Positions 1-8,995 of a DNA stretch of 64,000 bases are shown piece by piece. The DNA is from Alistipes timonensis JC136 (GTDB lineage Bacteria > Bacteroidota > Bacteroidia > Bacteroidales > Rikenellaceae): the NCBI RefSeq assembly GCF_900107675.1, contig NZ_FNRI01000003.1, positions 343,709 through 407,708 of the forward strand. Direction: 5' to 3'. The first letter of the stretch is position 1, and each line of letters opens with the position of its first letter. Position numbers and translations under genes: made by a program. The notes beneath the pieces were generated by a model. That model ran no database searches. It had not been told where the DNA came from and saw only the letters and a program-made list of their open reading frames with translations.

Positions 1-13
1 AAATAGAAGGATT

Positions 14-1780
14 ATGAATTTTGTAAAGACTTTTCTGGCCGGGCTCCTTGCGGTCGTCGTAGGGACGTTCCTGGTGTTTTTCTTCTGGATCTTCATTCTG
101 CTGGGTATTGCCGGGTCGATGGAGAAAAGCGTTGTGGTGCATCCCGAATCGATCCTGAAGATAGACTTCTCGGAGGTGCTGACCGACGCCCCCTCGTCCG
201 ACCCGCTGGCCGGCATCGACCTGATGACGCTCCAGACCACGCGGCAGCTGTCGCTGTTCAAAGCGCTCCGGGCTATCGAGGCCGCCGGGGCCGACGACCG
301 CATCAAAGGCATCTACCTGCGCATGAACGGCGAAGGCGGTGTCACGGGATCGGCGCTGTTGGAAGAGCTGCGCGAAGCGCTGCTCGAATTCAAACAGAGC
401 GGCAAGTTCATCATTGCCTACAACGAAACCTATTCCCAGGGGCAGTATTACCTCGCCTCGGTTGCCGACAAGATCTACTTGCAGCCCGAGGGCGGCATGG
501 ACTGGTCGGGACTCTCTTCGAACGTGATGTTCTACAAAGGGTTGCTGGACAAGCTCGACCTCCGCGCCGAGGTGTTCCGCCCCACCGCCTGCAAGTACAA
601 GAGCGCCGTGGAGCCCTTTATCCTCGACAAGATGTCGTCCGCGAACCGCGAACAGATGCAGGCGCTTGTCAATTCGATGTGGGGAACCATTTCGGGCGCC
701 GTCTGCGAATCCCGCGGCATCGACTCCGTGAAGATGCGCCGGATCACCGACAACCTGCAGGTGACGCTTCCCGAGGAGGCGCTCGAATACGGATTTGTCG
801 ACAGCCTGGTTTATGAAGACCAGATGGAGGATGTCTTCGCCGAACTCGGGGTTTCCGACGACTATGATTTCATTACGCTGGGCGACTACGCTTCGCAGGT
901 GGGCGCCGATCTGAAAAACATCTCCGCCGACCAGGTGGCCATCGTCTATGCCGACGGCCAGATCGTCGACGGCGAGGGCTACGGCAAGGAGATTTACGGC
1001 AACACGCTGGCCGCGAAGATCGCCGGCGTGCGTGAAGACGAGAAGGTTAAGGCCGTGGTGCTGCGCGTCAACTCCCCCGGCGGCAGTGCGCTGGCTTCGG
1101 ATGTCATCTGGCGTGAGGTCGAACTGCTCCGGGCCGAGAAACCCGTCGTCGTGTCGATGGGCTCCTATGCCGCCAGCGGCGGTTACTACATCTCCTGCCC
1201 GGCGGACGTGATCGTGGCCGACAGGCTGACCCTCACGGGTTCGATCGGGGTCTTCGGCATGATCCTCGATACCCGCGAGGCGCTGAAGAACAAACTCGGC
1301 ATTACGATCGACGGAGTGAAGAGCAACGCCTCGTCGAGCTTCCTCGCCACGGAACCCCTTACCCCCATCCAGCGGTCGATGATCATGCGCGGCGTGGACA
1401 AGGTCTACACCACCTTCACCAACGACGTGGCCGAAGGCCGCAACCTGCCCATCGAGAAGGTGCTCGACATCGCCGGCGGACGGGTCTGGTCGGGTGCGGA
1501 TGCGCTGGGCATCGGCCTGATCGACACCTACGGCGGCCTGAAGACGGCCATTGCGCTGGCGGTGGACAAGGCCGATCTGGGCGACAACTACCGTGTGACG
1601 GAGGTAACCGAAACCCCGACGGGATTCGCGGCTTTCATCGCGTCGCTCAACGTGAGTGTCCGCGAGGCTTTCACCCGTTCGGAGCTGGGTCTGATGATGA
1701 AGGATTACAACACGGTCCGCGAAGCCTTCCGCCAGCAGGGCGTGCTGATGTACTCGCCCTACAAGGTCGAGATGCGGTAG
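14..1780 (+). CDS. sppA: Signal peptide peptidase SppA, 67K type
   Basis: Membrane-bound serine protease that degrades cleaved signal peptides in the cytoplasmic membrane. The 588-residue protein has one N-terminal membrane segment (about residues 7-32) and two S49 peptidase modules, the long form seen in E. coli. The catalytic lysine is visible as K196 in the N-terminal module (YKSAVEPF) and the nucleophile serine as S388 in the C-terminal module (SYAASGG), the usual split Ser/Lys dyad. An AGAAGG ribosome binding site ends 3 bases before the ATG, which is stronger than most starts here. It lies at the window edge, convergent with PUL1 and separated from it by a terminator; no link to glycan use is implied. 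Confidence 0.95.
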   Translation: MNFVKTFLAGLLAVVVGTFLVFFFWIFILLGIAGSMEKSVVVHPESILKIDFSEVLTDAPSSDPLAGIDLMTLQTTRQLSLFKALRAIEAAGADDRIKGIYLRMNGEGGVTGSALLEELREALLEFKQSGKFIIAYNETYSQGQYYLASVADKIYLQPEGGMDWSGLSSNVMFYKGLLDKLDLRAEVFRPTACKYKSAVEPFILDKMSSANREQMQALVNSMWGTISGAVCESRGIDSVKMRRITDNLQVTLPEEALEYGFVDSLVYEDQMEDVFAELGVSDDYDFITLGDYASQVGADLKNISADQVAIVYADGQIVDGEGYGKEIYGNTLAAKIAGVREDEKVKAVVLRVNSPGGSALASDVIWREVELLRAEKPVVVSMGSYAASGGYYISCPADVIVADRLTLTGSIGVFGMILDTREALKNKLGITIDGVKSNASSSFLATEPLTPIQRSMIMRGVDKVYTTFTNDVAEGRNLPIEKVLDIAGGRVWSGADALGIGLIDTYGGLKTAIALAVDKADLGDNYRVTEVTETPTGFAAFIASLNVSVREAFTRSELGLMMKDYNTVREAFRQQGVLMYSPYKVEMR

Positions 1781-1800
1781 TATGGTTTCCGTTCAATAGA

Positions 1801-1837
1801 AAACAGGGCTCTCTGATTTGTTCAGAGAGCCCTGTTT
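1801..1837. terminator. Bidirectional hairpin between sppA and PUL1
   Basis: A 16-bp perfect stem (AAACAGGGCTCTCTGA with its complement) and a 5-base loop. It sits between the convergent ends of sppA and the PUL1 operon, so it can end transcription from both sides. The flanking T-runs are short on both strands. Confidence 0.8.
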
Positions 1838-1854
1838 CATGTATCGGCCCGGCG

Positions 1855-3867
1855 TCAGTCGTCGATGCCGACGGTCGTGATCCGGTCGTGTTCGAAGAAG
1901 AAATATTTGCCGCTTTCGCATCCGACCACCAGATTCGGACCCTTCGACGTGTCGCCCAGCATACAGGGTTCGGGGGCGTTCGAATGGGCGCCGAGGTAGA
2001 AGTCCTTGCCGTCGATCTGCAACTGGACGGGCTCTTTGAAGACCATCTTTTCATTGGTTCCGGCGTTGATCAGCAGCATTACCTGCAAACCTATTTCCTT
2101 CTTTTTGAAACGGTTGTAGGGAAGTCCCCGTTCGGGCGAGGGATACGACGAACGCTTGATCGAACCGATCAGCAGGTCGAGTTTTCCGTCGCCGTCCCAG
2201 TCCACGAAGCGGAGTTTGCCGCGTCCCATCTGTCCGAGCGACTCCATCGCGTTGTTGTGGCCGGTGATCTGAGAACCGTCCGTCAGGCGGAGTTTGCCCA
2301 TATCCTCGACGTTGAAATCGTCGATCTGGCGGTACATGTGCAGGGCATTGTCCTTGTCCATGATGACGATGCGGTTGCTGCCGCCGATCCGGGCGATGGC
2401 CGGGCGGACGCGCCAGGTGCCGTAGAGTTCGAGGTTGTCCACGCTCAGGGCCACGGGAGCGTCGAGTTCGGGTTTTTCACGGGTGCCGCGGTTGAGCATC
2501 ACCTCGAATTTGGCCCGTGAACCCGAAACCACGACATCGGGCAGTCCGTCGCCGTTCCAGTCGCAGACCGTCGGGCAGAGATAGCCCCACGAAGCCTCGA
2601 AAGGACCTTGTACGACATGATACCCCGGACGCAGCAGGATCGGGCTGCCTCCGGCGCAGACCTCCTCGGAACGGGCGAAATCGGGCTCGGTGTTCGTGCC
2701 GCGGTTCTTGAAGAAGAGCAGCCGCCCTTCCGAATTGCCGGCCACGATGTCCAGTGCGCCGTCGCCGTCCCAATCCACGACATTGGGCACCGTCAGCGAA
2801 CCTCCGTAGAGAGGAGCGTTGCGTTGCAGCACCGGCGCCGGGTCGGAGTAGATCGGAGCCCCTTCGGGCGTGGAGCCGATGAAGCGGTAGCGGTACATCG
2901 CCGCTTCGCCGCCGATGATCAGGTCTTGCCGGTCGTTCCGACCCGAGGGATAGGGAATGACACGCGAACTGTAAGACGTATGTACACGGATGCGCTCGTT
3001 GTCACGCATGGCATGGAGCGGCGGCAATCCCCCGGTCGGTATCTTTTTCCGGTAGGGAATGAACTTCATGCTTCCGAGTTTGTTGGTGAAGAGGTAGCCG
3101 TCGTAGCTGCCGTCCGCCGAACGCACGCAGGCTAGTTCGCTGGCTCCGATGACGAGGTTCATGTTGTTTCCCACCTGTTCGACATCGGTGATCTGGTTCC
3201 AGTTGCCGGCGTCCAGCGTCATGCGGAAAAGTCCCGAACCGGGCAGCGCCCCGCGGTAAATCTCGGCGCCGTCGTAGTAGGACTGACGGTCGCCCTTGAA
3301 TGTTTCGGGGCGGTAGGACTGTCCGTCGTGGCAGAGGATCGCCAGCTCGATGTCGCGTTTGCCGCGGCGGATGCAGTCGAACGACGCTATTGGATAGGGA
3401 ATGCCTTTCAGCACGCTTTCGGCGATCGTCGTGAAAGCACGGCCGTCCCAGCGGGTGACGACGAGGCGTTTCGTGGAGAGGCGCAGCAGGTAGACCTTCT
3501 TGCCGTCCTGAAAGATGCGGATTTGCGAGGGGAACTTTTTCTCCTTGTCCCAGGGGGTTGACACGCGTTGCGGCGCGGCGTAGACGAGTTCGCCCTCCGG
3601 CGTGGTCCGGTCGTAGGGGCAGCGCCAGAATCCCCGGGCGTCGGGCATTCCGCTCGCTATGAAGACGAAAAGATCGGGATATTGCTCCGAGGAGATGTAG
3701 GCGAAGCCGCGCGGGGCGTTGCTGTATGTCAGTCCGAATGACATCGGGGCGAGTCCCTCTTCGCCGCCAGCCGCGATGGGTTGTGCGTGTTGCAGCGGCC
3801 CGGCCGCCCAAAGATTTTGCAACGTCAGGAAACAGATGATTGTGAGGATGATAGATGGTTTTTTCAT
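1855..3867 (-). CDS. Secreted VCBS/FG-GAP propeller protein, last gene of PUL1
   Basis: Protein of 670 residues with an N-terminal signal peptide (about residues 1-21, cleaved near WAAG). The C-terminal half carries FG-GAP/VCBS calcium-binding motifs of the form DWDGDGxxDIVxG; three are clear (DWDGDGALDIVAG, DWNGDGLPDVVV, DWDGDGKLDLLIG). Such repeats build calcium-bound beta-propellers. It resembles the first gene of the same operon (23352-25412), including a shared QGPxExxWGY segment before one repeat, so the two are paralogs at either end of the cluster. No catalytic residues can be assigned. A glycan-binding role or an undescribed enzyme are both possible; some polysaccharide lyases use similar propellers. 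It starts 9 bases after the esterase gene and is probably co-transcribed with it. Confidence 0.8.
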   Translation of the reverse strand: MKKPSIILTIICFLTLQNLWAAGPLQHAQPIAAGGEEGLAPMSFGLTYSNAPRGFAYISSEQYPDLFVFIASGMPDARGFWRCPYDRTTPEGELVYAAPQRVSTPWDKEKKFPSQIRIFQDGKKVYLLRLSTKRLVVTRWDGRAFTTIAESVLKGIPYPIASFDCIRRGKRDIELAILCHDGQSYRPETFKGDRQSYYDGAEIYRGALPGSGLFRMTLDAGNWNQITDVEQVGNNMNLVIGASELACVRSADGSYDGYLFTNKLGSMKFIPYRKKIPTGGLPPLHAMRDNERIRVHTSYSSRVIPYPSGRNDRQDLIIGGEAAMYRYRFIGSTPEGAPIYSDPAPVLQRNAPLYGGSLTVPNVVDWDGDGALDIVAGNSEGRLLFFKNRGTNTEPDFARSEEVCAGGSPILLRPGYHVVQGPFEASWGYLCPTVCDWNGDGLPDVVVSGSRAKFEVMLNRGTREKPELDAPVALSVDNLELYGTWRVRPAIARIGGSNRIVIMDKDNALHMYRQIDDFNVEDMGKLRLTDGSQITGHNNAMESLGQMGRGKLRFVDWDGDGKLDLLIGSIKRSSYPSPERGLPYNRFKKKEIGLQVMLLINAGTNEKMVFKEPVQLQIDGKDFYLGAHSNAPEPCMLGDTSKGPNLVVGCESGKYFFFEHDRITTVGIDD

Positions 3868-3876
3868 GGTGGTGGA

Positions 3877-5751
3877 CTATTTCGTATAGTCGATTTTTGG
3901 TGCGAGGAGTGTTACGCCGGCGAAATCTTTGGTGCGGGGGAGCGTGACGCTCTCTCCGGCCTTCACGTCGCGGTAGTAGATGCCGAGGATGCCGGGCTTG
4001 CTTTTGTCGTGCGTGGTGTAGCGGATTTCATCGTCGCGTTCGGGTTTCCAGCCGTTCAGTACATTGGCCGTGTGGCTGTTGCGGCGTACGGCGATGTAGA
4101 TGCGGCATTTTTCCCGGGCAGTCACTTTGCAGGTGAGCATCTGTTCGCCCAGCCCTGCGTCGTGTGTCAGCATCTCGTAGCCGGCGAAGCGTTCGGGGAG
4201 CTTGGTCAACGGGTAAACCCGGTTGGTGAAGAACTTTTCGCCGAGACGGAAACTCCCCACCGCGAAACCTTTGCCCGAAGCCGTCACGGCGGCGCCCGAG
4301 AGCGACTCGACGGGCTGTCGGGCCGGAGCGGCCTTGTCGTCGGCATCGCTGCGGAAAGGGGCTACGGGGAGTCCGGCCGTATCGAAGAGATTGCCGATGG
4401 CGCCGTCGCTGAAGCAGTAGCGTACGGCCGTCGGGCGGGCTACCTGCTTGCTCCAGACAACCAGCCGGTTGCTCTTGTCGTCGATGATTCCCTGCGCCGG
4501 AACGAACTTCATCGAGGCGTCGCACACCTCCAGTCCGCGGATGGCGTCGTCCTTGCAGACGATGCCTCCTTCGGCATTGTCGAACGAGACGTAAACCTGC
4601 GATTTTCGGAACTCCGCCTGCCGAAAGGTCGGGCTTTTGTATTTCCGGCCGCTCTTACCGTAGACTTCGGCAAGGGCGAAGCCGGCCAGCCGGTCGCCGA
4701 CACCTTGCTTATAGCGGGGATGGATGTTCGTCACGTCGTCCACCAGGTCGGAAATGACCGCCATGCCCGTCGAAGGGACCGTCGCGGCGACGCGGGCCTG
4801 CTGTTCGCGGACCACGGCGCCGGAAGTGCCGCCCTCGGAGCGGGCGTGGGGGGCTATCTGCACGAAATAGAAAGGCAGCGTCTGGCCGAATACCTTGCGC
4901 CACGACTCGATCATCATCGTGAATTCATCGCCGTAGAGTGCGGCGTTCGTCTTGTTGGACTCGCCCTGATACCAGATGGCTCCGGCGAAGGCCGTGTGGC
5001 GCAGCGGGTGGATCATGGCGTTGTAGAGCGAGCCGATCTGCCAGAGTTTGCTCTTCGACTGCTCTTTCCAGGAGGCGACCATTTGCGGGTTCTTGCCCAT
5101 GACGTTGGCGGGGGTCCACACTTCGACGGGAGTTCCGCCCCACGACGAGTTGACCAGTCCGACGGGTTGTTGGAGTTCGTCGGCGAGGCGTTTGCCGAAG
5201 AAATAACCCACGGCGCTGAAATAGAGGGCGCTTTTGGGGGTGCACACCTGCCAGCGGCCTTCGCAGTCGTCCTGCGGATACGGAGTGCTGTTCTTCGTGA
5301 CGGTGAAGAGGCGGATTTGGGGATTCATCGGGCTTTCGAGCTCCTTCTTCATGTCCACGATGCCGTTGGCTGCACTCCAGTTCATGTTCGACTGTCCGCT
5401 GCAGAGCCATACCTGGCCGATGAGGATGTCGTCGACTTTCCGTACCGCCTTTTTATTGGTGGCGAAGGTGATCGAACGGGGCTCCGCCGAGGCGGCGGGG
5501 GTGGTCAGTTCGACGCTCCAGGCGGTGTCATACCCCACTTTGACCGTTACTGCTTCGCCCCACGAAGGGGTGACCGTCAGCGTGGCGTTGGGGTCGGCCC
5601 AACCGTGCAGTTTGACGGTGGTTTTTTCCTGAAGGACCATGTGGTCGCCGATGACGGCCGGCAGCCGGAGGAACGGTTGTGCCGCTGCAGAGAGAGCGGT
5701 CAGCAGGCAGAATCCCGCGAGGAGAAGCGCTTTTCGGATGCTACGTTTCAT
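3877..5751 (-). CDS. Sialate O-acetylesterase family protein (SASA, SGNH-type)
   Basis: Carbohydrate O-acetyl esterase of 624 residues with a signal peptide (about 1-24), expected in the periplasm or on the surface. SASA family marks are clear: the nucleophile block GQSNMNW (S121), the SSWGGTPVEVW segment near 202-212 and the IWYQGESN block at about 259-266. The family was named for removing acetyl groups from sialic acids, but Bacteroidota members also deacetylate other sugars, so the substrate is open. It follows the sialidase-like pair by 15 bases, which suggests it clears O-acetyl decorations that block the partner enzymes. About 120 residues after the catalytic region form a beta-rich tail of unknown role. 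Confidence 0.88.
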   Translation of the reverse strand: MKRSIRKALLLAGFCLLTALSAAAQPFLRLPAVIGDHMVLQEKTTVKLHGWADPNATLTVTPSWGEAVTVKVGYDTAWSVELTTPAASAEPRSITFATNKKAVRKVDDILIGQVWLCSGQSNMNWSAANGIVDMKKELESPMNPQIRLFTVTKNSTPYPQDDCEGRWQVCTPKSALYFSAVGYFFGKRLADELQQPVGLVNSSWGGTPVEVWTPANVMGKNPQMVASWKEQSKSKLWQIGSLYNAMIHPLRHTAFAGAIWYQGESNKTNAALYGDEFTMMIESWRKVFGQTLPFYFVQIAPHARSEGGTSGAVVREQQARVAATVPSTGMAVISDLVDDVTNIHPRYKQGVGDRLAGFALAEVYGKSGRKYKSPTFRQAEFRKSQVYVSFDNAEGGIVCKDDAIRGLEVCDASMKFVPAQGIIDDKSNRLVVWSKQVARPTAVRYCFSDGAIGNLFDTAGLPVAPFRSDADDKAAPARQPVESLSGAAVTASGKGFAVGSFRLGEKFFTNRVYPLTKLPERFAGYEMLTHDAGLGEQMLTCKVTAREKCRIYIAVRRNSHTANVLNGWKPERDDEIRYTTHDKSKPGILGIYYRDVKAGESVTLPRTKDFAGVTLLAPKIDYTK

Positions 5752-5766
5752 GGTATCTGTTTGGTT

Positions 5767-7374
5767 TTAAGGTTTATGCAGTGTTTGAACGCAGTCGGAG
5801 GCGACCCCGGGTTCCCGAAATCGTTCGATGCGTTTGAATACGAGGAAATTGGCGTCGTGCTGGCGGTTCGGGAGGCCGCGAGGCTCCTCCATGGCCAGCC
5901 GGATGACGGCGATGAGGTCGTCGCCGTCGAACTGCCAGTCGACATACTGGAAACCGTCGAAAAAGGGATTGTCGCTCCGGATGACGGTGCGTTCGACCTT
6001 CCAATGGCGGAGGTCCTTCGAGCTGATGAGCGTCAGGGTGTTGCGAATCAGTCCGCAATGGATGCCGTTGGCGTAAATGCCCCCGTGGGCGAGGCCCCGG
6101 AACTCTTCGCAGACGGCGGAGGTGAGCGACCAGTAGCGCTGTGACAGCGAGTCGTAGCGGATGGTGAACTTCTTGCCGCCGCCCGGCATTTCGACGATGT
6201 CCCTGCGGGGATCGAACGCGAGCCGTTCGGGACTTAATACGCGGACGATGGCCGCCGAGCGGCCGTAGGTGTGCTCGTCCACCCGCAGGACATTGACCAG
6301 CGATTGATCAGGGGCGACGACGATGTTGCCTTCGATCCACTGGCGGAATCCGTTTCCGTCTATCCACGCGGGGTCGTAGTCGAGCTGTTCGGAGCGGCTC
6401 CAGCTCGATGCCTGCATCAGATCGGCATCGACGGGTGCCGACATGACGAACGCCCGGCGTTTCTCGCCCGGCGTGTTGGTCTCCATGGCACGCCAGATGC
6501 GCCCTCCGTGGACGACGACCGGAACGGGTGCCGAGTGGTATTTGCCGCGCAGGAGGATGCCCTCGTCGGAACGTGTTTCATCGGGGAAACTCCACGTGCG
6601 TCCCATGTCGTCCGAGCGGCAAATGATGATGTCGCCCCGGGGCGTGGCCGTTCCCATCATGTATAGCGCTCCCTGGTGGGGAAACACCGTGTAAAAATTG
6701 ATCGGATAGCGTCCCCGCGACCAGTGTTTCCAGGTCGCACCCCGATCCGTCGAGCGGTAGAAATCGACGTTTCGTTGGAGGTTCACGCCGCTGCACGCAG
6801 CCAGATAACTGCCGTCGGGGAGGATCAGCAGGTTGGGATTGGTGATGTGCGTTCGGCGCAATTCCCGGACCTGTGTGATGACAGTTCCGGGGATGGGCGC
6901 CGTGTTCGCAACGCGGAGGTTTTCGGCGAAAAGCAGACAGGAGGGTCCATCCTGCTGCGACGGGAGTTCCAGCCAGCGGCCGGGGGTGTCATAACGTTGC
7001 CGGTAAAGCCGATAGCGGGTTTTGTTGACGAAAAATCCCTCGCCGGTGGGGAGCCACTGAGTCGTGTCGGGCCGGGTGCCGGAGAGTGCCAGCAGCAGGT
7101 CGCAGGGCTGCGATGACCGCACTGCCTCGGGGCCTCGGAATTCCCGCAGGCTGACGGCGTAGGTCATTCCTTCGAGACGTGCGGGGAGGCTTTTGCCGAA
7201 GCGGTTGCGCTTGTATTGGGGGAAGACCTCCGCGCCGGGTTGCGCCTGGCGGATGTCGATCAACCGTCCCCGGACTTCGATGCTCCCCTCCCCGCGCGGG
7301 GAGGCCGCAAAGAGTTGCGGCTTTCCCGTGACGAGGAGCAGGAGCAGCGGGGCGAGCAGTCGGATTCGGCGCAT
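5767..7374 (-). CDS. Sialidase-like Asp-box propeller protein, downstream copy
   Basis: A 535-residue protein. The frame is open further upstream, but the ATG at 7374 is chosen because it gives a hydrophobic signal peptide (about 1-24) and lies 5 bases after the stop of the upstream paralog. Two Asp-boxes are visible, STDRGATW (208-215) and SDDMGRTW (254-261), typical of six-bladed sialidase-fold propellers. The usual YRIP/FRIP segment with its first catalytic arginine is not seen; the matching place reads HITNPNLLILPDG (about 176-188). It is therefore a BNR-fold protein of unproven activity rather than a clear neuraminidase. An N-terminal domain of about 160 residues precedes the propeller and is shared with the neighbour. 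It has no lipobox, unlike its paralog. Confidence 0.8.
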   Translation of the reverse strand: MRRIRLLAPLLLLLVTGKPQLFAASPRGEGSIEVRGRLIDIRQAQPGAEVFPQYKRNRFGKSLPARLEGMTYAVSLREFRGPEAVRSSQPCDLLLALSGTRPDTTQWLPTGEGFFVNKTRYRLYRQRYDTPGRWLELPSQQDGPSCLLFAENLRVANTAPIPGTVITQVRELRRTHITNPNLLILPDGSYLAACSGVNLQRNVDFYRSTDRGATWKHWSRGRYPINFYTVFPHQGALYMMGTATPRGDIIICRSDDMGRTWSFPDETRSDEGILLRGKYHSAPVPVVVHGGRIWRAMETNTPGEKRRAFVMSAPVDADLMQASSWSRSEQLDYDPAWIDGNGFRQWIEGNIVVAPDQSLVNVLRVDEHTYGRSAAIVRVLSPERLAFDPRRDIVEMPGGGKKFTIRYDSLSQRYWSLTSAVCEEFRGLAHGGIYANGIHCGLIRNTLTLISSKDLRHWKVERTVIRSDNPFFDGFQYVDWQFDGDDLIAVIRLAMEEPRGLPNRQHDANFLVFKRIERFREPGVASDCVQTLHKP

Positions 7375-7379
7375 GGCGA

Positions 7380-8978
7380 TCAGAGGTTTCGGAAGTCGGC
7401 GATGCGCAGGAAGCTCAGGATATTGGCGTCGTGCTGGCGGTAGGGCAAGCCGCGGCGTTCGGGACAGGCCATGCGGCATACGGCCACGAGGTCGTTGCCG
7501 TTGAACTGCCAGTCGACGTACTGGAATCCGTGGAAGAAGGGATCTTCGTTTTCGAGGACCACCTTGTAGGGAACCCACGTGATCAGATCGGTCGAGTAGC
7601 ACAGCACCAGCCGGTTTCGGATCAGGTCGCGGGTGATGCCGTTCAGGTAGAGGCCGTCGTTCTTCATCCCGACGTATTTCGAGGCCGCGGGATTGGAGAG
7701 GGTCCAGTAGCGCTGGCTTTGTTCGTCGTAGCGGATGGTGAATTTCTTGCCGCCGCCGGGGAAGGTGATGAAGTCGTTGGAAACGGAGAAGGTGAGTTTC
7801 GACGGGCTGGTGACGGTGACTTTGGCCGCCAGCTGGCTGGTTTGTTTGCTGCTGGCCCGGAGGATGTTGTAGAGGCCGTTGGAGGTGGCGACCATGTTGC
7901 CCTCGATCAGCTCGGTAACGGTCTTTTCGTTGACGATCATTTCGTTGTCGGTAATGAGGTTGTCGGATTTAGTCCAACTCGACGCGTCGAGCAGGTCGGC
8001 ATCGACGGGTGCGGAAATGACGAACGGACGTTTGATGGAGGTGTCGCTTCCGGCTGTTTCGCAGGCCCGCCAGAGACGCCCGTCGTAGACCACCACGGGC
8101 ACGGCGGCCGAGTGGAAACCTCCGGTGAGCAGCACGCCGTTCGTGGCGTCGGTGGGTTTGGTCCAGGTCGCTCCGTTGTCCTCCGAGCGTGAAATCAGCA
8201 GGTCTTGGTTTCCGATCCCGGCCCCCATCATATAGAGCGCACCCTCGAAGACGAAGAGGTTGTAGTAGTTGCGGATGCCGTTGAGGGCCGTGACGTTCTC
8301 CACGAGGGTTGACCAGGTGGCGCCGCGGTCTTTCGACACGAAGAGCGTCGCACCGTCCGTGACTCCGGTGCACGAAGCCACATAGTTCCCGTTGGGGAGG
8401 ATGGCGATCGAAGCGTTGCTGACGGTGCTTTTGCGCAGCTCGGGGACCTGGGCGATGACGGTTCCCGGTACGGGATCGCAGGCGACGCTCAGGGTCTCGG
8501 CGAAGAGCATCGTGGCATATTCACGGTCGGCCGGATCGGGAATTTCGATCCACTGCCCCGGGGTACGGCAGACGTAGGAGTAAAGGTAATAGGTAAGGTC
8601 ATTCATCGCGAAGCTCTTTTCCGTGGCGCTCCACCCTGCGGCGTTCAGCTCGGGGGTGGTGATCGCCATGTAGACCGTTTGGGCGCTGCCGCAGCGGAAA
8701 GCCTCGGCGCCGCGGGCTTTCAGGAGCCCGGTGGCATAGGAGAGCGGCGTATCGAAGAGCGTTTCGATGTCCGAGTCGAAAATATAGTCGGATTGCTGGG
8801 GAAACGCCTCCTTCCCCACCGCGAACGGACGGATGTCGACGAGTGTTCCGCGAACCTCTATGGCACCGGCGGGCAGGGGCGCCTCCTTGGCACCGTCGTC
8901 CTCTTTTTCGCAGGCGCCGAAAAGGAGTCCGGAAAAAAGGAATAAAAGCGCTGTTTTGATGCTGTTTTTCATAGTCAT
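7380..8978 (-). CDS. Sialidase-like Asp-box propeller lipoprotein, upstream copy
   Basis: A 532-residue lipoprotein: signal segment, lipobox at C23 and then an acidic stretch (CEKEDD), which in Bacteroidota favours export to the cell surface. A start at the second ATG (8972) is equally possible. Asp-boxes SKDRGATW (about 215-222) and SEDNGATW (about 265-272) support the sialidase fold. It aligns along its whole length with the next gene: both begin the mature part with IEVRGxLxDIR and end with a FQYVDWQFxGxDL segment and an RQHDANxLxFxRI segment. A YRIP/FRIP segment is absent here too (the place reads SNASIAILPNG). This looks like a tandem duplication in which one copy stays at the surface and the other is probably soluble. 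Confidence 0.8.
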   Translation of the reverse strand: MTMKNSIKTALLFLFSGLLFGACEKEDDGAKEAPLPAGAIEVRGTLVDIRPFAVGKEAFPQQSDYIFDSDIETLFDTPLSYATGLLKARGAEAFRCGSAQTVYMAITTPELNAAGWSATEKSFAMNDLTYYLYSYVCRTPGQWIEIPDPADREYATMLFAETLSVACDPVPGTVIAQVPELRKSTVSNASIAILPNGNYVASCTGVTDGATLFVSKDRGATWSTLVENVTALNGIRNYYNLFVFEGALYMMGAGIGNQDLLISRSEDNGATWTKPTDATNGVLLTGGFHSAAVPVVVYDGRLWRACETAGSDTSIKRPFVISAPVDADLLDASSWTKSDNLITDNEMIVNEKTVTELIEGNMVATSNGLYNILRASSKQTSQLAAKVTVTSPSKLTFSVSNDFITFPGGGKKFTIRYDEQSQRYWTLSNPAASKYVGMKNDGLYLNGITRDLIRNRLVLCYSTDLITWVPYKVVLENEDPFFHGFQYVDWQFNGNDLVAVCRMACPERRGLPYRQHDANILSFLRIADFRNL

Positions 8979-8995
8979 GAATTTTCAGAGTGGGG

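Noticed and set aside
3781..6144. A 787-codon open frame opposite the esterase, VCBS and propeller genes
   Set aside because: It is antisense to well-supported genes and its product has no recognisable domain; long antisense frames are expected in GC-rich DNA.
5767..7602. A longer start at 7602 for the downstream propeller gene
   Set aside because: It would overlap the upstream paralog by over 200 bases and bury the signal peptide; ATG 7374 fits better.
5767..8978. Calling the tandem pair true exo-alpha-sialidases
   Set aside because: Asp-boxes show only the fold; the YRIP/FRIP segment is not seen, and an arginine triad could not be identified by eye.
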